From assembly GCF_016583575.1 (NCBI RefSeq), contig NZ_NRRG01000027.1, forward strand, positions 1 to 64,000: a stretch of DNA of 64,000 nt, in the 5' to 3' direction. Position numbers and translations under genes: made by a program. Shown here piece after piece: positions 9,675 through 18,330 of the stretch. Below the pieces are notes generated by a model. The model was given only the letters and a program-made list of their open reading frames with translations, searched no databases and was not told where the DNA came from. This DNA is from Thiocystis violacea. Its GTDB lineage: Bacteria; Pseudomonadota; Gammaproteobacteria; Chromatiales; Chromatiaceae. Position 1 is the first letter of the stretch; each line of letters begins with the position of its first letter.

Positions 9675-10723
9675 CCTGTTACTATCGGCCGAAACCCGGC
9701 GGGTTTTGTAAACGCCTGTTTCGCGGAATCGATGCCTTATTGGCCGAAGGCCATAGCGTTCACTATCTCGCTGTCGAACCTTTTCCGATCCGGCATCCAG
9801 AGTGCCATTTCCACCGTTTTCCATGGCCGGCCGGATCGACGGAAACACTCTTGTTTTGGGCGCTGTTTCATCTATTCGCACCCATTCAACTCCTATGGAT
9901 TAGTCTGCGTCACAGCATTCAGTATGCCTTTACCTTTGGTGCCAATTACGGACTCTTGTTACAGCCCAGCCGATGGCTGTTCAAGCAACCGCCCGCAGTC
10001 TTTCTACGCGCGGACACCCTTGAAAATCACGAGATCAAGGAACGGCCCTCATGGCTGATCATCCTGGAAAGGCGCCTGGAACGATGGGGATTATGGCGGA
10101 ACCGAATCTGGACAGTCTCCCGGTCGCTCGAACAAACCATTGCCCATCGTCATTCAGGGTTGCGGATCGAATCCCTGGCGACGCTCCCGAATGAAATACC
10201 CCGTTGCACAGCGACCCGCCGATATCCTCACCAAGGGCTAATTTGCGGGGTCGTTGGTGTATTGGAAGAACGCAAGAATCAGCGGCTATTGCTTGACTGC
10301 TGGCGCCAACTGTCGCAGCCACCGCCGCTTTACTGCTATGGCACGGGGCCAGGCGAGATGACCCTCAGGCTGGAAGCGGCTGGACTCCCGGTGGAATTCA
10401 TGGGCTGGAGACATGCGAAAGATATCTGGTCTAATATAGATATCTTGCTATTCCCATCTAAGCATGAAGGCATGCCTAACGCCATTTTGGAAGCCATTGC
10501 CTATAACGTGCCAGTCCTAGCTAGCGACATTCCACCACATCGGGAAATCCTTGGGGCAGATAATCTTTTACCATTAGAAGTCAAGCATTGGACAAAGCGG
10601 TTAAGTCAATATTTAAAATACCCCACCAGAGAAAGCCACCGATTATTAGAGTCTCAGATCCAGGCGAGTCGGCATCTGCGCTTTAATTGGGAAAAGCATT
10701 TCGTGCTGGCAGTAACAGGCTAG
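9659..10723 (+). CDS. Glycosyltransferase family 4
   Basis: 354 residues starting MARILTCYYRPKPGGFC, overlapping the end of the asnB-like gene by 16 bases and so translationally coupled to it. The C-terminal half has the GT4 pattern VVGVLEERKNQRLLLDCW, YCYGTGPG and the EX7E-like SKHEGMPNAILEAIAYNVPVL. The N-terminal acceptor domain is short. From about 10,410 to the end, the DNA turns sharply AT-rich (for example GGTCTAATATAGATATC) while the first two thirds match the high-GC background, so the gene spans a compositional boundary. It converges with the minus-strand gene ending at 10758. Confidence 0.8.
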   Translation: MARILTCYYRPKPGGFCKRLFRGIDALLAEGHSVHYLAVEPFPIRHPECHFHRFPWPAGSTETLLFWALFHLFAPIQLLWISLRHSIQYAFTFGANYGLLLQPSRWLFKQPPAVFLRADTLENHEIKERPSWLIILERRLERWGLWRNRIWTVSRSLEQTIAHRHSGLRIESLATLPNEIPRCTATRRYPHQGLICGVVGVLEERKNQRLLLDCWRQLSQPPPLYCYGTGPGEMTLRLEAAGLPVEFMGWRHAKDIWSNIDILLFPSKHEGMPNAILEAIAYNVPVLASDIPPHREILGADNLLPLEVKHWTKRLSQYLKYPTRESHRLLESQIQASRHLRFNWEKHFVLAVTG

Positions 10724-10757
10724 CACCTAAAACACGGAATAACAAAAAACCTACATT

Positions 10758-11819
10758 CTAGGATATTAAGTAAAATATTTCTGCAAGCTTTTTTGCGATC
10801 ACTCCCGAGCTATAGAAATGTTCAGCCGTAGCCCGCCCAACCTTACCCCATCTGACTCTGACATCTGGATTTAAATACAGATAATCAAGTGCATCGACCC
10901 ATTCCGATAGAGTTCGCGCAAGAAAACCATTGTTTTCCATCCGAGACATGACTTCAACATTCATTCCGACCGGTGAGACTATTACCGGCAAGCCGGAGGC
11001 CATGTATTGGAGCATTTTAAATGCACATTTACCCTTAGACCAATCATCACATAAGAGAGGCATAATTCCGACATCAAAATCTTTAATTTTTTCTGATTCA
11101 GTTGTCGGCGACCATTTACTGAAAATAATTCTATCACGTGGCAATCGCTTAAAATTTGGCATTGCGTCCGATATAACGTGAAAGTAAGCGTTCTTACGAT
11201 CCGCGATAAACGCGCTTAATGCGGGCTCAATTGCGTATAAGTAAGAAAAATTTGATGACGTTCCCGTCCACCCAATAACAAACGCATCATTATCTTTAGC
11301 TTGTTTTTTTGGCGAGAATCTTTCTGTATCAATTGCAGTTGGCACAACTACGACATTGGCCCCCAAGCCAGCCAAATAATCGGCCAGATAGTTATTTCCA
11401 GCAATAGTAACTGTAGAAATTTGCGAAAGCGCTTTTGCCGTCTTTATACCAAAAGGCTTCTTGAGCCATATAGCATCATCAACATCCCAAGCAATAGGTC
11501 TTTTAAGCATCCGTTCGAAAGTGAGAAACCCGGGCTGAATTTCTCTTTCAAGCCAGGTTATTTCGTAATGATGAGTCCGAATGATACTCGGCATCCTGAG
11601 ACCTAATCGAATACCTGCCCAAACTAGATACCCAGGAAAAAAATTTTTTCGAAGGTTCAACTTATTAAATGGAGGCGGGACGTCAGAGTATTTATCGAAT
11701 TTTGGTTTTAGCTCTTCGACAACAATAGAATATTTGTGAAGCTCGGAAATATGTTGTCGAACCCTGAAACGTGATGAAGGAACATTAATGCCAGAAGTTA
11801 ATGCGCAGACGCGAAGCAT
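10758..11819 (-). CDS. Glycosyltransferase (GT-B, family-4-like), AT-rich
   Basis: 353 residues starting MLRVCALTSGINVPSSRFRV. It has a Rossmann-like C-terminal half with FVIGWTGTSSNFSYL, a central DVDDAIW motif and a donor-site segment CAFKMLQYMASGLPVIVSPVGMN, consistent with a GT4-like transferase. The 'SSRFRVRQHI' opening is common in O-antigen cluster glycosyltransferases. The gene is markedly AT-rich compared with its flanks, like the next two genes, suggesting recent acquisition as a cassette. It starts 7 bases after the end of the methyltransferase gene, so the two are in one operon read from 14.8 kb down to 10.8 kb. Confidence 0.8.
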   Translation of the reverse strand: MLRVCALTSGINVPSSRFRVRQHISELHKYSIVVEELKPKFDKYSDVPPPFNKLNLRKNFFPGYLVWAGIRLGLRMPSIIRTHHYEITWLEREIQPGFLTFERMLKRPIAWDVDDAIWLKKPFGIKTAKALSQISTVTIAGNNYLADYLAGLGANVVVVPTAIDTERFSPKKQAKDNDAFVIGWTGTSSNFSYLYAIEPALSAFIADRKNAYFHVISDAMPNFKRLPRDRIIFSKWSPTTESEKIKDFDVGIMPLLCDDWSKGKCAFKMLQYMASGLPVIVSPVGMNVEVMSRMENNGFLARTLSEWVDALDYLYLNPDVRVRWGKVGRATAEHFYSSGVIAKKLAEIFYLIS

Positions 11820-11826
11820 GATAAGT

Positions 11827-12558
11827 TCAAGTGCTTTTCTTGGCTGTTACGATAATGTTGACAGAAATAATTTTTGGCCAATCAGATTCCGAGAAATAAG
11901 TTGCCAAACGCAAAACGCCTCTTGTTATAAAAACAACAAGCTTTTTAATGAGAAACAATAAGCTGTAAATGCCAATCTCCTCCTGATAGCAAGCAATATC
12001 CTTAAACCCTGTATGTCGCAACAATTGAGTAAGCGACCTGTCAGTAAAAGCTGTTGTATGTGTCCAGTCAATATATCTGGCTGCCGAACCGAGCGGGTAG
12101 GCCGCGTTTACTGTTTTAATGACAAGCAACCCACCTGGACGTAAAGTATTATGGATTATTGTTAAAAAAGAAGCCGTGCGATACGGGAGGATGTGCTCTA
12201 GAACATCATTTATTACAATGACATCAAAACGTTCTGAATGCTTTAAACACCATTCATCTGGGTTTGGCGTAAACTCAAAATTCAGATGGTTTTGAATGCT
12301 TTTGGCAAGAGTAATTTGCTGCTCAGAAATGTCTATACCGGTAAGATTTGTGAAGCCTTTCCCATGAAGATAGCAAAGAAACTGCCCAATACCGCAACCA
12401 TAATCGAGAACGGCTTTTTCTTTAGGGATAAGTCGAAAAAATTTACGGTAGTTCCAGTCGTACTTTCGTGCTATCAACCGAAATGATCTGGAGTCCAAGC
12501 CTTGGCCTGAGCATTGCGACAACGCTTCCTTGTAATAATCTTCGTAAAATTCTTTCAT
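11827..12558 (-). CDS. Class I SAM-dependent methyltransferase
   Basis: 243 residues with the Rossmann methyltransferase motifs: KAVLDYGCGIGQFLCYL (motif I, SAM binding), LTGIDISEQQI (acidic loop), FDVIVINDVLEHI (motif IV) and LRPGGLLVIKT (motif V). The VLEHI pattern is typical of small-molecule and glycan methyltransferases of the UbiG-like group. Its place between a glycosyltransferase and a flippase suggests it O-methylates a sugar of the exported glycan, possibly as a chain terminator; that role is inferred. The DNA is AT-rich like its neighbours. It starts 5 bases after the flippase gene ends. Confidence 0.85.
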   Translation of the reverse strand: MKEFYEDYYKEALSQCSGQGLDSRSFRLIARKYDWNYRKFFRLIPKEKAVLDYGCGIGQFLCYLHGKGFTNLTGIDISEQQITLAKSIQNHLNFEFTPNPDEWCLKHSERFDVIVINDVLEHILPYRTASFLTIIHNTLRPGGLLVIKTVNAAYPLGSAARYIDWTHTTAFTDRSLTQLLRHTGFKDIACYQEEIGIYSLLFLIKKLVVFITRGVLRLATYFSESDWPKIISVNIIVTAKKST

Positions 12559-12563
12559 TTGGG

Positions 12564-13790
12564 TTAGGCTGGCACGAAATGTTGACTGAGTACGACAAGC
12601 GTAATTATCGATGCAATCAATAAGCTAAGGCCGCCTGCCAATATACCAAGCGAGCTAATTGATAGCAACAGTATTACGATGCTACTTATAAGAAATACAA
12701 TCTGCGCGAACGCAATCCGTTTCGATGTGCTCACTCCTGCCCCCGCTAATTTCCATGCGAGCACTTGGCCATGAAAATTAATTGGGTTAAAAAGACTAAG
12801 CAAGAAAAGGAGCGGCCAAGATATTGGGTAACCAAAAAGTGTCATCATAACCCAGCCGCTTATAAAGGAAGTTATAAAAACCAGGGGATAGACATAGTAC
12901 ATCCAACGGTTTATTAATGCGTCGGTATTATTTTCAGAAACTGGCTGAGAAAAAAATGGAAAAAGATAGTTAAGGATCATTGCGCTAAATGTCGCTATGG
13001 TTCCATAAGTGGCAAGAAAATGAGCCTGATAAATGCCTACCTCGCTCGCTTCCAGATAGTGATTTATAAGCAAGCGGTCCAAGCCAAAGGCAAGACCACT
13101 TATTGCCGCATTGGAAAGCAATAGAGAACCATGGCGCACGATTTCCAGTACGTAATCCTTGCGAAGCGAAGCAAATATACTTTTTGCGATCGACCTCGCT
13201 GCAATAGACCCAGCCACGAGATACGCGAAAAGAAAAACGGAAATTGTCTCTTGAAGACTAAATGCATGAGTGGCAATGATACCGATTCCGCAAAATAGAA
13301 GCATCGCCCATGTAAACTCAACAAGTGAATAAGTTTGCCAGTCTTGATTCGCTTGGAATATATGCTTCGCAAGTGTCCACCACGCATTCATGGAGGCCAG
13401 CAAGACTGAGAGCAGAAGAATCTCTCTGGTTAAATCCATTTTCTGGGTCAACCAATCACCAATAAAGAGCAAAACAAATAGCGTTAGTAGTGATGCAGCG
13501 AGAATCGTAACCAAAAGAGCTTTTAACGCCTGTCTATTATGATCCCCGCATTGTTTATGGCCATGGACAGAAACTAGGCGAACATAAGCCAATCCCCACC
13601 CGTTGATCATCGGCAAAGTTAGATAATTAGCCAAGATCATGATAATTGTGACTTGGCCATAAAACTCTGGTCCAGCTTGTCTGCCGATTATGACTTGGGC
13701 AAACATTGAAAATATTTTTGCCAGAATCAATACGCTACTATAAAGAGAAAAACTCTTTAGAAGCTTTTTTGTTTTACCTGAAGATATCAA
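12564..13790 (-). CDS. Polysaccharide flippase (Wzx/MATE-like, MOP superfamily)
   Basis: 408 residues, almost entirely hydrophobic, with about 12 predicted membrane helices. The N-terminal segment FSLYSSVLILAKIFSMFAQV followed by IGRQAGPEFYGQVTI is the usual start of Wzx/oligosaccharide flippases. Such proteins move undecaprenyl-linked glycan units across the inner membrane. Flippases vary greatly in sequence, so assignment rests on topology, the N-terminal motif and the cluster context. The gene is AT-rich and lies between the GT2 gene and the methyltransferase gene in one operon. No polymerase (Wzy) or O-antigen ligase was recognised in the window. Confidence 0.8.
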   Translation of the reverse strand: MISSGKTKKLLKSFSLYSSVLILAKIFSMFAQVIIGRQAGPEFYGQVTIIMILANYLTLPMINGWGLAYVRLVSVHGHKQCGDHNRQALKALLVTILAASLLTLFVLLFIGDWLTQKMDLTREILLLSVLLASMNAWWTLAKHIFQANQDWQTYSLVEFTWAMLLFCGIGIIATHAFSLQETISVFLFAYLVAGSIAARSIAKSIFASLRKDYVLEIVRHGSLLLSNAAISGLAFGLDRLLINHYLEASEVGIYQAHFLATYGTIATFSAMILNYLFPFFSQPVSENNTDALINRWMYYVYPLVFITSFISGWVMMTLFGYPISWPLLFLLSLFNPINFHGQVLAWKLAGAGVSTSKRIAFAQIVFLISSIVILLLSISSLGILAGGLSLLIASIITLVVLSQHFVPA

Positions 13791-13818
13791 AGCAGATGCG
13801 GAATAATCGGCAATATGG

Positions 13819-14766
13819 CTATTTCAAATGCCGATTGTTTTCAAGATCAAACAACATCGCGAACAACAAAAACTGAAGTCCCATAATAGTTAAAAAAACA
13901 GCAAAAAGCGCACTTGTTTCTGCGATGGTTCCGATAAAAATACGGAATACAACCAAATAAAAACCAAAGAGAAACCCTGGTGGAAATAAAAGTATGCCAA
14001 GCACATAAAAGAAAAGCAGAGGATGAAAATCTTGGATGACATACTTATGCAGCATACGGTAAAAAAACAGGCGAATAATCAGCCATGAAAGCCGTGGGAT
14101 CATCCGCAGTGGGCGAATACCGGATTTCTCGCCAATCCCATAGACCGGGCGAATCGGTACGTCGGTCACCCGCATCTCGGCGACATTGAGCCGCACCAGC
14201 AGATCGTTCGGCTGCCCGTAGCGCTTATACATCTGGTCCCAGTCGATCGCCTCCAGCGCGCGCTGGCCGATCGCGGTGTAGCCGGATTGCGAATCGGCGA
14301 TGTGCCAGTAGCCGGAGGCGATCTTGGTCAGGAGCGACAGCATGGCGTTCCCGAGATAGCGCACTCGCGGGATCATCTCCCAGGCTTCACCGCTGAACAG
14401 CCGGTTGCCCTTGGCGTAGTCATAGCCGCCATCCAAAACCGGCGCCACGATGGCGAGGAAATCGGCCGGGTCCATCTGACCATCGCCCGCCATGACGACA
14501 GCCACGTCCATCCCTTCGGCCACGGCTTGCTTGTAGCCGGTCGCGATCGAGCCGCCAACGCCCTGATTCTGCTCGTGCACGATCAGATGCACACGCGGAT
14601 CCTTGGAAAGATACTCCCGCACGATGCGCACCGTGTCGTCCTGGCTGGCATCGTCGATCACATAGACGCGATCGACCTCGGCCGGCATGGTGTCCAGGAC
14701 CCGTCGGATCTGTGTCGCTTCGTTGTAGCAGGGCACGACGACCGCGATACGCCGATCTTGCATCAT
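13819..14766 (-). CDS. Glycosyltransferase family 2 with C-terminal membrane helices
   Basis: About 315 residues from the ATG at 14766, which has a perfect AAGGAGT ribosome binding site six bases upstream. The N-terminal GT-A domain has VVVPCYNEATQI, VYVIDDASQDDT, NQGVGGSIATGY and AGDGQMDPADF, as in polyprenyl-phosphate mannose/glucose synthases (DPM1/GtrB-like). Two hydrophobic helices follow near residues 245-310. Such enzymes usually make a polyprenyl-phosphate sugar for later use by a GT-C enzyme in the periplasm. The catalytic part (14.1-14.77 kb) is high-GC but the membrane tail (13.82-14.06 kb) is AT-rich, so the gene straddles the cassette edge. Confidence 0.85.
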   Translation of the reverse strand: MMQDRRIAVVVPCYNEATQIRRVLDTMPAEVDRVYVIDDASQDDTVRIVREYLSKDPRVHLIVHEQNQGVGGSIATGYKQAVAEGMDVAVVMAGDGQMDPADFLAIVAPVLDGGYDYAKGNRLFSGEAWEMIPRVRYLGNAMLSLLTKIASGYWHIADSQSGYTAIGQRALEAIDWDQMYKRYGQPNDLLVRLNVAEMRVTDVPIRPVYGIGEKSGIRPLRMIPRLSWLIIRLFFYRMLHKYVIQDFHPLLFFYVLGILLFPPGFLFGFYLVVFRIFIGTIAETSALFAVFLTIMGLQFLLFAMLFDLENNRHLK

Positions 14767-14842
14767 GTTTGACTCCTTCAAGCGACTTGACTGATTTCAT
14801 CCCAGCCCTAGCTGGAGCTATCCGAGCGGATTATTCCACGAT

Positions 14843-15586
14843 TCATCGGGACCAGGGATCGCCATCGATCCAATCCAGCGGCTGGCCATCGGCCGATGAG
14901 AGGACCAGGATGATGTCCTTGTTGTTGCCGACGAGCGGAAAGTAGAGATAGTCGTCCGCCGTGCCGCCGCGACGCACGAGCAGATCCTTCAAACCCGACT
15001 CGGTCTCGGGGTGGCGTGCCGCCAATCGGCCGATGTCCAAGCTCCGACGCTTGAGGTCGGCCAGGTCAGGCCGGTAAGGCTGATAGAAGTCAGCTCGGTA
15101 CTCCAGATCCTTCGCCCCGTCGAACACCTCGAACATGAATTGCTCCCGCGCCTCATGCTCATCGGGCAGACGCGCCAGGGCGACGGTTGGGCCGATCCCG
15201 AAGGCGCGGCTGAGTTCCGGATACTGGATGAGTCCAGGGTCCACGTCCGCCGCCGGGATGGCGGTGAAACGATCGACCGCGAAGACCGTGAAGAGCGGAC
15301 GCTGTTGGTGGACCACGGCGGCGCCATAGGTGAGCGCGACCAACTGCAGCCCCACGATCACGCTCATGTCGAATCTCAGCCCCGGCTTGCCTGGCTTGAA
15401 GACAATCCAGGTGAGGATAGGTCCGAGCACGACATCCACGCCCGCCATGATCTGCAACAATGGCCAGCCACCGCTGATGGTGAAATAGGGCGCCGGATAC
15501 CAGATCCAGCGGATGACGGCGAACAGGGCCAGCATCACCAGGACGCTGGCGGTCAGATGAATGACGAAGGCGCGGCGTTTGGTCAT
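14843..15586 (-). CDS. TfpX/TfpZ-like type IV pilin accessory membrane protein
   Basis: About 247 residues from MTKRRAFVIHLTASVLVMLALF (the ATG at 15586; a longer frame upstream adds no conserved sequence). Three or four N-terminal membrane helices occur in the first ~95 residues (WIWYPAPYF, GVDVVLGPILTWIVF, VGLQLVALTYGAAVV), followed by a soluble periplasmic domain. This arrangement and the PYF...G.D..LGP.LT pattern match TfpX/TfpZ pilin accessory proteins of Pseudomonas, which accompany particular pilin alleles and help their assembly. It lies downstream of the GT-C/TPR gene and the pilin gene, all on the minus strand, supporting a pilin-linked role. Confidence 0.75.
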   Translation of the reverse strand: MTKRRAFVIHLTASVLVMLALFAVIRWIWYPAPYFTISGGWPLLQIMAGVDVVLGPILTWIVFKPGKPGLRFDMSVIVGLQLVALTYGAAVVHQQRPLFTVFAVDRFTAIPAADVDPGLIQYPELSRAFGIGPTVALARLPDEHEAREQFMFEVFDGAKDLEYRADFYQPYRPDLADLKRRSLDIGRLAARHPETESGLKDLLVRRGGTADDYLYFPLVGNNKDIILVLSSADGQPLDWIDGDPWSR

Positions 15587-15679
15587 GAGAAACGATTTGG
15601 CTGGTGGAACTATGATTGACGTCTTAACAGACGCTACTTGCGTCAGTAAAGCAACAAAACACGCTACTGTCATAGGCTA

Positions 15680-17587
15680 CTAATTTTGAGTCAGTTGCCG
15701 GGCAACGGCGTCGATGCGTTCGCGGCCGTAGCTGGTGGTATCGATGCCCCGGGCCTTGTCTAGCTGCGCCATGGCGTCGGCCGTGCGGCCAGCCATCCCA
15801 AGCAGCATGGCCTGATTCAGCCAGTGCTGTAGATCGGTAGGATGAATTTTCAGAGCATTTTCATTGTAGGCGAGGGCCTGTTCGATATGGCCATCCATGT
15901 ATGCAAAGTTGCTGTTCGCCGAATAGATTTGTGCCGCTGTCTGGCTGTTGACATTGTTTAGATTCGGGTTGCGCAGCAGGCTCTCGGCCATATTGCGATA
16001 GACCCGTTGCGGAAAGGTGCAATCCTTAACTTTCCCGAGGCAGCGCGAGACGACCACGAAGGCATTCATGGTTTCCGTATCGATGGGTCGTTGGGAAAGA
16101 TTTTCCGCAAGCCGAATCTCGTATTTCGGAAGCTGATCCTCCTCGCCGAGGACGACGAGCAGGCCGACAATTGCAATCAGCGGCGCGCTGGTGCTGGGTC
16201 GTAACTGATCCGCGCGATGATAATAGTCAAGCGCCTTACGCAACGCCTCTTCATTACGCAGCGCGTTCCCATAGCTGGCATAGGCCCCACCCGCGCTGAC
16301 GAGGGAGCGAAAGGAGGCGGGATGATGGTGCACATGGTATTCGACCAACAACAGTTCGTTGCTCCAGTAATCGGCACGGATGCGCGTGTTGACTGCCAGG
16401 ACTCCGATAATGGCGCATGAGAGCGCGATGGCGATTCCTTTCCGCTGATAACGATACGCGAAGACGAAGAAATAATGGAAGAACGCCCAGATCAGACCCC
16501 ATGATCCAAGATAGTTGCGATGCTCGTGGACCATTTCCAATGCAATAAATGTGGACTCCAGAGCATGCGACATAAAATAGAATAGAATGCCGAATGAGAG
16601 TACGGGCGCGCGCTTGCGGAGTGCTACGGCCGCCCCGACCAGGAATGCGACACCACCGATCGCGAACAGGGTCGAAGCTGGATCAAGCAGCGAGCGAGAA
16701 AGCTGGAAGTCATCATGGAAGATAGTCATCGCCCGGATATCGGGCAAGAGGATGGACTGAAGATAGAACCAGATGACCCGGCTCTGCGTCAGCAGTCGTT
16801 CGGTCAGCGTAAAGTCGCGGTGCTGGTAAGAACCGAAATGATAAAAGGCATAGAGCGCAAGGGGCAGTGCGAGGACGATAGCGGTCAAGCAAATACGCTT
16901 GAGCCAAGCCGTCACTGCGGGCCGCTGGGCGCGGAAGCGGAAAAAGCAGATTTCGAGCAGAAACAGGTAGCCCGGAATCAGGACGCCGTTTTCCTTGCTA
17001 AAGATGCCCATGATAAAGCTGATGGGGAGCAGGGCATAGAATAAGGGTGCGCCAGGGCGGCCTTCGATCTGGCGTTGACGCGCCAGGCTATAGAGAAGCA
17101 TCGAGAGCAGCGCAAACAGAGCACTCAGTTCGGCCTGACGCTGGACGATATAAAGCACGCTCGTCAGATTGAAGGGATGCACGAGCCAAGCCGCTGCGGT
17201 AGCAAGACTAATGGCGCCGATCAGGTCAGGGCGCTGCTCAGTGAGTGCGGTCTTAGTTAAGATCCCTAAGAGACTAACAAGTGCCAGGCCGGCCAGGAGA
17301 TGAATCGCGAAATTGGTCAATTTGAACCAGTAGGGATCCAGACCAGTGGATGCGATATTCAGCGCGAAGGTAACAAAACCAATCGATCGTCCAAGCGGAC
17401 CGGGTTCTTCCTGACTGATTGCGGCACGAATGGATGAAAAACGGAAATCCTGAATCGAAATCAATCGATCATTTTCGATGATATTTGGATAATCATCAAA
17501 CAGAAAAGGGCCTGAAAGCCCCGGCCAATAAGCCAAAATAAAGAGGCAAGCAGCAAGCAAAAAGAAAAAAAACGTCTCTTTTTTCAT
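15680..17587 (-). CDS. GT-C-type membrane protein with C-terminal TPR repeats (TMTC-like)
   Basis: 635 residues. A signal-anchor helix (FFFFLLAACLFILAYWPG) is followed by FLFDDYPNIIEND, whose paired acidic residues after the first helix are typical of GT-C glycosyltransferases, then about ten more membrane helices including VHPFNLTSVLYIVQRQAELSA. The last ~230 residues are soluble TPR-like repeats (ALDYYHRADQLRP, ALAYNENALKIHPTDLQHWL). The order resembles TMTC proteins, which are O-mannosyltransferases in animals, and related bacterial proteins of unknown substrate. Its position between a TfpX/TfpZ-like gene and a pilin gene suggests modification of pilin using a polyprenyl-linked sugar. That is inference; O-antigen ligase-like roles are the alternative. 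Confidence 0.65.
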   Translation of the reverse strand: MKKETFFFFLLAACLFILAYWPGLSGPFLFDDYPNIIENDRLISIQDFRFSSIRAAISQEEPGPLGRSIGFVTFALNIASTGLDPYWFKLTNFAIHLLAGLALVSLLGILTKTALTEQRPDLIGAISLATAAAWLVHPFNLTSVLYIVQRQAELSALFALLSMLLYSLARQRQIEGRPGAPLFYALLPISFIMGIFSKENGVLIPGYLFLLEICFFRFRAQRPAVTAWLKRICLTAIVLALPLALYAFYHFGSYQHRDFTLTERLLTQSRVIWFYLQSILLPDIRAMTIFHDDFQLSRSLLDPASTLFAIGGVAFLVGAAVALRKRAPVLSFGILFYFMSHALESTFIALEMVHEHRNYLGSWGLIWAFFHYFFVFAYRYQRKGIAIALSCAIIGVLAVNTRIRADYWSNELLLVEYHVHHHPASFRSLVSAGGAYASYGNALRNEEALRKALDYYHRADQLRPSTSAPLIAIVGLLVVLGEEDQLPKYEIRLAENLSQRPIDTETMNAFVVVSRCLGKVKDCTFPQRVYRNMAESLLRNPNLNNVNSQTAAQIYSANSNFAYMDGHIEQALAYNENALKIHPTDLQHWLNQAMLLGMAGRTADAMAQLDKARGIDTTSYGRERIDAVARQLTQN

Positions 17588-17616
17588 AAGCCAGAAATCA
17601 AATATCCAGACTCAAC

Positions 17617-17932
17617 AACCACCAGCTAAAGCTGGTGGGTTGAAGTGACGGACTGAAAGTCCGGATACGGGTCGAAAGACCCGTTCAGGGTGCCTTGGTT
17701 CGGAAGTGATCGTTGGCCTTTGTCTCAAATGATGTCCCAAATACGCCCGACTCATTTCGTCCATCACGGCGTTGGATGTCACGCAAAAGCCGCCGCGCGC
17801 CCAGCCAGACCTCCCACGCCATGTTTTCTCATGCAGGTCAAGGATCGCATGGTGACCGTCTCCATCATTCGTCGCGTTGGCCACAAGCCGCAAAAGGCTT
17901 AAAAGATAAATCTGACCGCCTAAAGGCGGTGG
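17617..17932. mobile_element. Gene-less IS200/IS605-like element (hairpin-ended remnant)
   Basis: The left end carries a hairpin CCACCAGC-TAAA-GCTGGTGG (17619-17638), followed by two more stem-loops, GGACT-GAA-AGTCC (17650-17662) and CGGGTC-GAAA-GACCCG (17668-17683). The right end carries AAGCC-GCAAAA-GGCTT (17885-17900) and ACCGCC-TAAA-GGCGGT (17915-17930). Subterminal hairpins with TAAA-type loops are the recognition structures of IS200/IS605 TnpA transposases. No tnpA or tnpB frame is recognisable between them, so this is best read as a palindrome-associated non-autonomous element of about 320 bases. Confidence 0.45.
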
Positions 17933-17996
17933 TTTTAACCTTGCTTCGGACAATAAAAATCTTGGCTTTATTGTAACAATTCGCTAGTAAAAACCA

Positions 17997-18199
17997 TGCA
18001 CTTTAGTGCAAGGCTTTTAGTAATGGCTTTCTTTGGGGAAGTTCTGTTATAAAAATTTGGCATCGCGCAGCCATTCCTTATCTTTTTCAGTCGGCAGTGA
18101 AGTCTGCGGACAAGGACTTTTCAGTCCGCAATTCAAACTATGGACTTTTAGTCTATAGCGATTGGTTTTTTTCGCTACCATTCGCTAATTTTTTGCGAA
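17997..18199. repeat. Array of short hairpins in an AT-rich spacer
   Basis: Within 200 bases there are five consecutive inverted repeats: TGCAC-TTTA-GTGCA (17997-18010), TGCGGAC...GTCCGCA (18105-18130, enclosing GGACT-TTTC-AGTCC), TATGGAC-TTTTA-GTCTATA (18139-18157), TAGCGA...TCGCTA (18156-18177) and TTCGC...GCGAA (18181-18199). No protein-coding frame is convincing here. The region could be a structured RNA, or further debris of the hairpin-ended element to its left. Confidence 0.4.
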
Positions 18200-18264
18200 A
18201 AACAGCCGGCGATCGCGAAAATTTGATGTGTGGAATATCGGTTAATGGTCACGATGCGCCAATA

Positions 18265-18296
18265 AAAAGCCGGAGCCTTTCTTGACTCCGGCTTTT
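18265..18296 (-). terminator. Rho-independent terminator of the pilin gene
   Basis: A perfect 11-base stem (AAAAGCCGGAG / CTCCGGCTTTT) with a 10-base loop. Read on the minus strand it ends in a T-rich run (TTTTTATT), 35 bases past the pilin stop codon. The stem is flanked by A/T on both sides, so it might act in both directions. Confidence 0.8.
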
Positions 18297-18330
18297 GCCG
18301 TCTTAAGGAGCGAACCCCAATTAAGAGAGA

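Noticed and set aside
17612-17953. A 113-codon minus-strand gene
   Set aside because: The frame covers the hairpin ends of the IS200/IS605-like element and has no ribosome binding site or recognisable product.
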